From Spinacia oleracea (lineage: Eukaryota > Streptophyta > Magnoliopsida > Caryophyllales > Amaranthaceae), in contig NC_079487.1 of the NCBI RefSeq assembly GCF_020520425.1, forward strand, positions 104,380,141 to 104,444,140: DNA of 64,000 nucleotides, in the 5' to 3' direction. Below, in pieces: positions 56,177 through 64,000 of the stretch. Under the pieces are notes generated by a model. The model searched no databases. It saw only the letters and a list, made by a program, of their open reading frames with translations, and was not told the DNA's origin. Position numbers and translations under genes: made by a program. How positions within the stretch are numbered: the stretch's first letter is position 1; each line of letters starts with the position of its first letter.

Positions 56177-58600
56177 CTACAAGAAGTTGGAGGGGAGCCA
56201 AGATACAATCTGGGCCCCCACTCCTCTAGCTATGGCGAACCCGATCCTGCTGAAAATGTGGGCAGCTGCCCGTGCCCCAATGTCTTGAGCCCTGGAGTAC
56301 GTCTGGACCCGCTTCAGCAACGAAACAGCCCCTTTCTCTAATTCCCCAAAAGAAGAGAAGGAAAAAGGAAAGAAACCGTAACCCAAAGCCCTACAATGTG
56401 CCGCATACTTATCCTGCTTCCGCTGCGCTGCAACCGCCACAACCCGACCCGGAACGAAGTCTGACAACCCAGATTGCGTCATAGGGGAAGACCTAGTCAA
56501 GTCAACACACACATCTAGACCGCCATCCCATGAATACAGCAATATATCTGCAGGACGAAGAGCTCCATCACTCTCACTAGTCAGCCCAACATCAACCTCC
56601 TTGCGAGCAGAAATCCCCGACCGATAGCAAATATCCAAAAGGGTATCACGAACAACATTATGTCGATGTTTAATACCCACAATCCCAGCACAAGACACTG
56701 CATGATCCCCATAAATGTCCCCATCGAAAACCTGAGAGCAAGCAGAACACGACGTCGAACCAGAGAACAACGGAATACCCAACCGATAGCAAAGAACTGA
56801 ACGATAAGTCTTACCGTTCATAGTCTGGCCTAAACCCGAGATGGGGACTGCCCGCAACCAAGCTGAGGAGTGATCCCCCTGTTGTGATTTCCATAGGGCA
56901 ACATGACGTGAAGATAAGGAGTAGGCGGATTCCGCATCAGCAGTAACCTTCGTGAAATATATGTCTGCCAATTTCTTCACGAGTGTGGGGGCAGCGATCT
57001 CACTAGGGCTACGCATAAGGTCGGTCTCCACGGTCCTATTGAAAAGACCAAGAGCATCATCAAAGGCCGGCCCCGGACCATCAACACCTGAGAGCCGAAG
57101 AAGCGAATCCTGCAAACCAGAAGACTGCAAACGGGATGCAAGAAAAGCATAATGCCGAACATCACCAGCTGAATAAACACCCAATCCTCCATAAGAATAA
57201 GGTAAGGTGGTAAGACGCCATTGCCAGTCACCCAACCCAGGTCCCGAAGCAGTCACGATACGCTCTAAACAAGCCCGAAGAGCCACATCAAAAGATAATT
57301 GGGCCGCTTCAAAAAGATGAGGCTGACAAGTGCGCATAGCAAAGTAGAGTTTAGAAACTCCAGTACACGCACGAAGGAGCAACAACTCACACTGGGGATC
57401 ATTAAGCTTAGCTACAACATCCATCAACACAACAGTCTTTGACACACGATGCGAAACCAACTCCTTACAAAAAGACGAATCCGTACTGACTGGACCACCA
57501 AGCAACTTAACACCAAGCGCAGGACGAGCAATATCCCTAGGAAAGACACCCTCTAGACGACTGCGTGGGTCCTCCGAAGGCCAGAAAACCTCTGTCTTCT
57601 CAACATTAACATGGAGACCTAGATGAGGACCCTCCTCCAAAATCAACTCCATGACCTGTCCAACCACCAAAGTGTCACCAACGATAGTGCCATCGTCCAA
57701 GTACCAAGCCTGAAGAGATAGATCAAATGAGTCTCTGATTCGACACACCAATGGATGTAGAACCAGAGAAAAAAGCAAAGGGCCGAGAGGATCCCTTTGC
57801 TGCACACCCTGACAAGACCACAAGGTATGCTCCCCATAATACAGCCGCGCTGGAGAAGAGTAGCAGAATTCAACCCAGCGCGAAAGAGCAGGACAATGTA
57901 TCCGAACCTCACGCAACAAAGCCGATCGATCAACTAGATTGAACACATTCTGAAAATCCACCAATAACATAGAGAGGCCAACATCGGCCCCACGAGCCTC
58001 AACCAACCGATTGACATCATGGAGAATGGCCTCACCACCTGCTGGAACCCCAACTCCAAACTGAAGACCTCCGAAGTAGTTTCCTAAACGCGGACCAATC
58101 AAAGCAGCCCCGGCCTTAGAAACAAGTCGCCTCCAAATAGTGCCCACAACAATAGGCCGAATACCACCACCAAGCTTAACAAGTGGCGTAAGAGGAGCAC
58201 TAGCAATGTATCCTCCAAGCTCAGCAGGACACTTTCCAGCAAGAAAGAGATTAAGTACTTGAGTGATAGCATCCACCAACTCATCAGAAACAGCTACAAC
58301 AGCACCACCCAAGCTGCCAAGCAATCCAGAAGGTGTTGAGTACGCAAGCCATCTCTACCGCACGAAGTACCACGCGGAAAGCCCCTAATCTGCTCCAAAA
58401 CAACAGCGGAGGAAGCAGTAAGGTGATGAACAACAGGGATATCCGGTAAGGTGGGGACCGGAACGGAAGGGTGTTTTGCTTGCAAATCTGCAAGAGTAGC
58501 ATCATTGTAAGGGGCAGGACCTGAGGAAGAAAGAACCCTAACGGCAGCAGTGTAGCGACCGTCGCCAAATCATGGTCTTCGTCAACATCCAATAGAGGGG
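56177..58600 (-). pseudogene. Copy B: reverse transcriptase, CCHC and restriction-like endonuclease polyprotein
   Basis: The main frame (56177-58324) is open for 715 codons. RT: YIASAPLTPLVKLGGGIRPI, motif A LLVDFQNVFNLVDRS, motif B VQQRDPLGPLLFS (usual Gly replaced by Arg), catalytic AWYLDDGTIVGD (Y-L-D-D), VEKTEVFWP, KLLGGP. After the thumb come CYRLGIPLF, the knuckle CSACSQVFDGDIYGDHAVSC, then HRHNVVRDTLLDI, LRPADILLYSWDGG, VCVDLT and AAQRKQDKYA, a restriction-like endonuclease pattern, ending IVSWLPSNFL. The upstream part (58294-58485: SVPVPTLPDIP, GFPRGTSCGRDGLRTQHLLD) is in another frame; an apparent 8-bp insertion near 58312-58322 (cagcttgg) causes the shift. Confidence 0.8.
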
Positions 58601-58610
58601 GAGACACGCT

Positions 58611-58625
58611 ATTATTATTATTATA
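58611..58625. repeat. Short (ATT)n tract, 3' tail of copy C
   Basis: attattattattata between the copy C 3' end (tataacaaatgc side) and the first base of copy B. Confidence 0.8.
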
Positions 58626-58703
58626 ACAAATGCTAACAAAGTCAAACATTTTACAAATAATTAGTGGGAAGCCGAAATACAATCTGGGCCCCCACTCCTA
58701 TGG

Positions 58704-61700
58704 CTATAAACCTATCCTGGTGAAAATATGAGCAGCAGCACGAGCCCCAATGTCCTGTGTCCTAGAAAACTTCTGAATCCGCTTCAGCAACGCAACAACA
58801 TCCTTATCCAGCTCCCCCAAAGAAGAGAAAGAGAACAGAAGAAAGCCATAACCAATGGCCCTGCAACGTGCTTCGTACTTGACCCGCTTCCGAATAGCCG
58901 CATCAGTCACAACCCGGCCCGGGACAAAGCCAGACAACCCAGATTGTGTCAAAGGAGATGACCCCGTCAAGTCAACACACACATCACATCCCCGATCCCA
59001 AGAGTAGAGCAACACGTCTGCTGGCCGGAGAGCTCCATCGTTCCCTCCAGATAGACCAATATCAACCTCTTTCCGCGCCGAAATCCCAGACCGATAACAA
59101 ACATCAACAAGGGTATCCCGAACCACATTATGTCGATGTTTAATACCCACGATGCCAGCACATGACACTGCATGATCACCAAAGATGTCTCCCGCAAAGA
59201 CCTGGAACAAGCAGAACATGGCACCGTAACAGAAAACAAAGGAACCCCCAACTAGTAACACAACACACATCGGTAAGCCTTAACATTCATCGTCTGTCCC
59301 AAACCTGATATATGGGGACCGCATGAAGCCAAGCAGTGGTGTGATCTCCATGGTGTGATTTCCACAACGCCAACTGTCGGGAAAATAAAGAGAAGGTGGA
59401 TTATGCAGATGCAGTAACCTTTGTGAAATATATATCTGCCAATTTCTTCATGAGTTTAGGGGCAGCGACCTCACTTGGGTTACTCAGAATGTCATACTCC
59501 ACCGTTCTACTAAATACTCAACGCATCTTCAAATGCTCGACCAGGACCAACAATATCAGCATGCCGTAGAAGCTTTGTCTGCAAACCAAAAGACTGCAAT
59601 CGAGAAGCAAGAAAAGCATAATGACGAACATCACCTGCGGAATAAACACCAAGCCCTCCAAAAGAAAAAGGTAAGGTGGCAAGTCGCCACTGCCAGTCGC
59701 CAAAGCCAGGCCCCAAAGCAGTAACAATACGCTCCAAGGAAGATCGAAGAGCCTCATCGAAAGTGCACTGAGCCGCCTCAAAAATACCAGGAGGATAAGT
59801 ACGCAAAGAAAAGTAGAGTTTAGAAACTCTGGTACATGCCCTAAGTAACAATAGCTCACACCGAGGATCATCAAGCTGGGCAACCTTATCCATAAGCCCA
59901 ATGATCTTGGTCACCCTCTGCATCACAAGCTCACCACTAAAAACTGGATTGGAACTAGCGGGACCACCAAGCAACTTAACACCATGCAAAGGACGAGCAA
60001 TATCATGGGGAAAGACTACCACAAGCCTTCTTCGAGGGTCCTCTATAGGCTAGAAAACCTCGGTCTACTCCACGTTAAGATGTAACCCGAGACAAGGCCC
60101 ATTCTCCATAATCAACTGCAGAACCTTCCCCACCACCAAGGTGTCACCAATAATAGTGCCATCATCCAAATACCATGCCTGAAGACATACATCAAAAGCG
60201 TCCCTGATTTTACAAATCAGGGGTTGCAAAATCAAAGCAAAAAGCAGAGGACCAAGGGGATCACCCTGCTGCACCCCCTGAGACGACCATAAGGTGTGCT
60301 CCCCATAATACAATCTCGCTGGAGTAGAGTAGCAGAATTCAACCCATCGCGAAATACCGGGACAACAAAGACGAAATTCACGTAACATGGCCGCTCGATC
60401 AACTAAATTGAAAGCATTTTGAAAATCCACCAATAACATTGAAAGACCCACATCAGAACCCCGATCTTCAATCAACCGGCTCACAACGTGAAGAATTGCC
60501 TCGCCACCTGCAGATACCCCGACACCAAATTGAAGACCATCAAAATAACTTCCTAAAGACGGACCGACCATAACAGCACCAACCTTTGAAACCAGACGTC
60601 GCCAAACAGTACCCACATCAATAGGACGAATACCACCACCGGGCTTGACAAGAGGTGTGAGAGGAGCACTAGCAATATACTCTCCCAAACCCATAAGACA
60701 TTTTCCAGCTAAAAAGATATTAACCACCCCATAAATGGAGTCAACTAACTCATCTAAAACAACCACATCAGCACCACTCAAGCAATCCATAAGGTGTTGA
60801 GCTCACAAACCGTCCCTCCCACAAGATGTTCCACGCGGAAAACTCCTAATCCGGTCCCAAACAACAGCAGAAGTAGCGATGAGATGATGGTGATCAACAA
60901 GAATATCACGCAAGGACGGAGCTGGAGAAGAAGGGTGTTTTGACTGTAAATCCGCAAGAGTGGCCTCATTATAAGGCGCAACACCAGCAGAAGAAAGAAT
61001 ACAGACTGCGACAGTGTAATGGCCATCACAAATCTTCCTACGATACTGCTTGATATTACGCTCTGCCAACTCAAGAGCCTCATCATCATTTATCAAAGTA
61101 GGGGATAAAGCTGCCAAAGCTTCCCGCAAAAGAAGCATATCACCACCCGGCTCACTCCAAGTACGAATAGCATTAGCAATGCTCTCTTCCTGTCGTTGCC
61201 GCCTAACGGCAGCTGTGCGCTCACGATTACTCCTCGGACTAAAGGTCTTAAGGATACATAAAGGAAACACGAGAAGAGTAACCCAATAAGAGACGTCCTC
61301 AGGCTTGCAAATAACCCTATCAAGCGCGCCTCTCAAAATTCGGGAAAACCCCAAACGACATTTAGAAGGAATGGATTTCACAGTGAAAAGTCGTTTAGAG
61401 AGAAATTTGTCAAGAAGAGTGACGGTAAAACCACAATCATGTTCTTGCACCGCAACATCCATGTGAACATCAGAAGCAAGTGACGGTTTAGAAAGACCAT
61501 AGAGCACAAACCGAACAACACCATCCCCAACATTAGGTGGTGCCACAATATCAGAACCTTGACCATGACGACAGTTAGAATGAATAGGATGCGTCTTAAA
61601 ACAATCCTCACAAAGCCAAATCCCCATACGGCGGAAAGTCAACTCAGTCGCATTAAAAATAGCCAAGTAAGTGGTTAGAGAGTGTCGTGTGACTACTTGA

Positions 61701-61834
61701 GCATCAACACTACAATGACGATCACGAAGATGAGTGATCAAAGAACTCTTTGTAAGCCTGTTTCCCCCGCCATCTTTACACCCATTAAGACCCACAAATG
61801 GACAATGAAAATGCACCACGACAGTCGGCATTAA
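58704..61834 (-). pseudogene. Copy C: zinc finger - RT - CCHC - endonuclease ORF, broken
   Basis: Pieces in order: 61834-60803 (MPTVVVHFHCPFVGLN start), 60801-60065, 60022-59510, 59270-58704. The N-terminus has a C2H2-like finger (FHCPFVGLNGC ... HLRDRHC) and a second Cys/His cluster (CEDCFKTHPIHSNCRH), then IRSFPRGTSCGRDGL just before an in-frame TGA where copy B has CGA. RT motifs: DVGLSMLLVDFQNAFNLVD, VQQGDPLGPLLFALI (Gly kept), AWYLDDGTIIGD. Two TAG codons break the VEKTEVFWP segment near 60050-60065, and a frameshift follows near 59510. The endonuclease end reads KHRHNVVRDTLVDVCYRSGI, RPADVLLYSWDRG, CVDLTGSSPL. Confidence 0.78.
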
Positions 61835-61918
61835 GTAGCCCGTGGTAGTCCCAAAAATGTGGTAACCAACAACAAGGCAAAGCTGAAACCGCAACACGAG
61901 AAAACAAGAACAAGACAA

Positions 61919-62557
61919 AGCAACAACAAAGTAATTAAAACCACAAATGTACCGTGAGTTATGTAGCTTCCCACGACGATGCCGTGAGGTTGGCTGCTGA
62001 AGCCAAAGTAATTAATCTTAAATTGCTGCTAACCCCCACAAAATTAAAAGCAAATAGCCTAACTGCACACCACTCGTAATGACCATCCACTCGTATCACC
62101 ACTCGTAATGACCATCCACAACAAACAGAAAACGCAAATTCAATGACCAAACACCACTCGTATCACCACCCAAACCTTCCACTGCAACCAACAACGCACA
62201 ACTAGAACAACGCACAACCAGCAACTGTACCAACAACGCAAAACACCACCACGACGCAACACCAGCAAATAACCCTCACCGAAAAAAACCTTCGCAAATT
62301 ACCCTCTGAAAATAACCCCAGCAAGAAACCTTCGCAATAAAGCTTTGAAAATGATGTCAATACACCGCCAAACCACCAGCAACACCAGAAGACACCGTCG
62401 ATGCTCGACAAGAAAACACCTTCGAACCCCCTGTATATCGCACATATACCGCACAAAAAACGCACAACAACCGCCTGAAGATCGCACAAAAACAGCCCAA
62501 AACTACGCCAATACCACCACGCCGGGATACCTGTTGTCGTCGCTTGAAGATACCCGC
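61919..62557. other. Region upstream of copy C ORF, possible 5' leader
   Basis: C- and A-rich on the plus strand, with a 22-bp direct repeat accactcgtaatgaccatcc(ac) at about 62070-62092 and 62098-62120. No convincing ORF. It may be the 5' untranslated region of copy C or older flanking DNA. Confidence 0.4.
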
Positions 62558-63934
62558 TGAAGGAAATAATGCCCTTGGTCCAAGTATGCATTCTATGTTA
62601 AGTCTAATAAATGCGGTTCAGTATTAATTAACAAGTTAATAATTCAGTGAGATCAAGTGAGCTGAATGCCTAGCTAGAGGCCGCTTCAGTTCAAGTGGAA
62701 TTAATGATATTAATCCACAGCTTACTCTTGACTGAACCGTAGGGTCACACAAATAGTACGTAAACGGATCAAGTATTTAATGGCATTAAATACTCCATCT
62801 ATGAATATTCGGAACCGACGGATCTTGGTTTCAGTGGGAGCTAAGATCGTCACAGGCAAGAAATGAATACTCCGGAAACGATGATATTGCCGGAAACGGA
62901 AATATGGATCGTATCGGAAATATGAATATTATCCAAGTCGTAGATGTTGCCGGAAACAGAAACATGGTACGTATCGGAAAATATTATTGGAAATGGAAAT
63001 ATTACCAGAATCGGAAATATTGCCGGAAACGGAAATATTGTCAGAATCGGAAATATTACCGGAATCGGAAAATAATTCCGGAAACGGAAATATTAAATAT
63101 TTGTTCGAAACGGAAATTAATTCCGGAATCGGAAATATTAAATATTGTTCGTATCGGAAATAAATTCCGGAACTGGAAATTTAATCGGAAGCGTATCGTA
63201 CGAATTAGCATCGGACGAGGCCTGCCGGACGAAGGCCCAGCACGAAGCCGGGCCATCGCCCAGCAAGCACGCGCGCCACAAGCCCAGCCAAGGCAGCGCC
63301 CAGGCCTACCGCAAGGCAGGCCCAGCGCGCGCCAAGGCCACGGATGCGTGGGCCGCGCTGCGTGGGCTGCTGCTCGCACGCGCATGGGCAGCCCTTGTGG
63401 CTGCCGTGTGTGTGTGAGTTTGTGCTCATGCGTGATTCCTAAATCTACAAGAGTTAGTGTATGATTAAATTCCTATTCCTAATTGGATAAATTAATTAAA
63501 TAGAATTCATGTAGGATTCTAATTTCAATTAATTCGTATCCTACTAGGATTACGATTCCTTTTCCATAACTCTATAAATAAAGGCCTAGGGGTCATTATT
63601 TATACACAAGTTTTAAGTATTCAAAACTAAGATTTTTAAGCAGAAAAATCAGCCAATATTCTTGCCTACCTAACCGAAAATATTAGAACCTTAAGGGCGA
63701 TTCTAGTTGGTCAATCTTAAGGCGGATCCGGACGTGCTGTGGACTATCTACGGAGGGACGACACTTGGAGTCCTAAAGACTTGTTCTTGTTCGGTTCGGG
63801 CGCAGCTAGGGAAGGCACGCAACAAAGAGTATGCATCTAAACTATGCTAAATGATTAATTGTAAATAATATGTTTCCTGGCTTTATGGTTTTTCCGCATG
63901 ATTTATGAACTGTCATATGAATCATAACCTTACA
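62558..63934 (+). repeat. 5' LTR of a second copia element, plus orientation, internal part off-window
   Basis: Starts TGAAGGAAATAATGCCC and ends CATAACCTTACA, the inverted equivalent of the LTRs at 23607-24944 and 32636-33973, but 1377 bp and diverged in two zones (extra G+C-rich sequence near 63260-63330; different sequence near 63595-63690). It is followed by the same primer-binding site (tggtatcacgagcc, 63936-63949) and leader. The probable left target duplication would be cccgc (62553-62557); the right one is outside. Confidence 0.92.
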
Positions 63935-64000
63935 GTGGTATCACGAGCCCCTTATTATTTTCATAATCTAAATTGCATGAACATGGTTAAATATTACAAA
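63935..64000 (+). mobile_element. Start of internal region of the second copia element
   Basis: gtggtatcacgagcccctt and the following bases match the leader of the element at 23607-33973 base for base to the window end. Confidence 0.88.

Larger units (their letters stand above)
56049..58610 (-). mobile_element. Copy B: non-LTR retrotransposon with restriction-like endonuclease
   Basis: Body 56126-58610, 3' untranslated region of about 51 bp, then the (TAA)n tail. It is 5'-truncated: homology to copy C begins near GGCGACGGTCGCTACACTGC (about 58545-58565), equivalent to the region just before the RT of copy C. Its 5' end abuts the short TAA tail of copy C. Confidence 0.82.
58611..62557 (-). 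mobile_element. Copy C: longest non-LTR copy with zinc fingers, RT and endonuclease, decayed
   Basis: Body 58626 to at least 61834 and perhaps to 62557, where the next copia LTR begins. The 3' end aligns well with copy B (gaagccgaaatacaatctgg against ggagccaagatacaatctgg). This copy alone preserves the N-terminal region, so it defines the full architecture of the family. Confidence 0.78.

Overview
This is plant nuclear DNA from a dicot-like genome: intron-containing genes, intronless ABCG and GOST genes, plant L1 and copia retrotransposons, Helitrons, Stowaway and hAT MITEs, and A+T-rich spacers. The abundant 'gataagttcag'-type repeats and the repeat mix make me suspect the Caryophyllales (spinach, beet or goosefoot relatives). 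That is an impression from memory, not a demonstrated identification.

Layout. 1-6.8 kb: the 5' part of a lipin-type phosphatidate phosphatase gene (PAH1/PAH2) on the minus strand, running off the left edge after the catalytic DVDGT exon. 7-20 kb: a repeat-rich spacer with an RNase H-like pseudogene (8.3-8.8 kb), a Helitron with tandem G-boxes (9.3-10.6 kb), and a second Helitron (11.5-17.2 kb). Inside an (AT)n tract of that second Helitron sits an unusual 4.9-kb element full of AGAACA motifs that carries two tRNA-like sequences in opposite orientation. A probable gypsy LTR relic follows. 20.2-37.25 kb: a three-level nest. A short Helitron was hit by a full-length L1-type LINE (12-bp target duplication), and the LINE was hit by a 10.4-kb copia element (5-bp target duplication; LTRs that I read as differing at one position of 1338; intact polyprotein). 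The nest ends about 0.3 kb upstream of a GOST/GPR107-like seven-TM gene (37.5-38.9 kb). 41.9 kb: a small AT-hook ORF. 44.8-46.9 kb: an intronless half-size ABCG transporter whose conserved last 39 residues lie behind an in-frame TAG. 47.1-49.2 kb: a hAT-type MITE split by a Helitron. 49.6-54.6 kb: a four-exon minus-strand gene for a small type I membrane protein with a Cys-rich ectodomain.

55.25-62.56 kb holds the most interesting system: three head-to-tail copies of a non-LTR retrotransposon separated by (ATT)n tracts. Taken together the copies encode N-terminal zinc fingers, a reverse transcriptase, a CCHC knuckle and a C-terminal restriction-like endonuclease. This is the architecture of R2/R4/NeSL-type elements, not of the APE-type L1 and RTE elements usual in flowering plants. 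The stacking in TAA repeats resembles Dong-type (TAA)n targeting. The window ends in the 5' LTR and primer-binding site of a second copia element of the same family, in the opposite orientation.

The host genes show no shared pathway. PAH (lipid phosphatase), GOST (Golgi seven-TM), ABCG exporter and the small membrane protein are ordinary single-copy-style neighbours. Most of the remaining sequence is layered mobile DNA, and several insertions lie close to gene starts.
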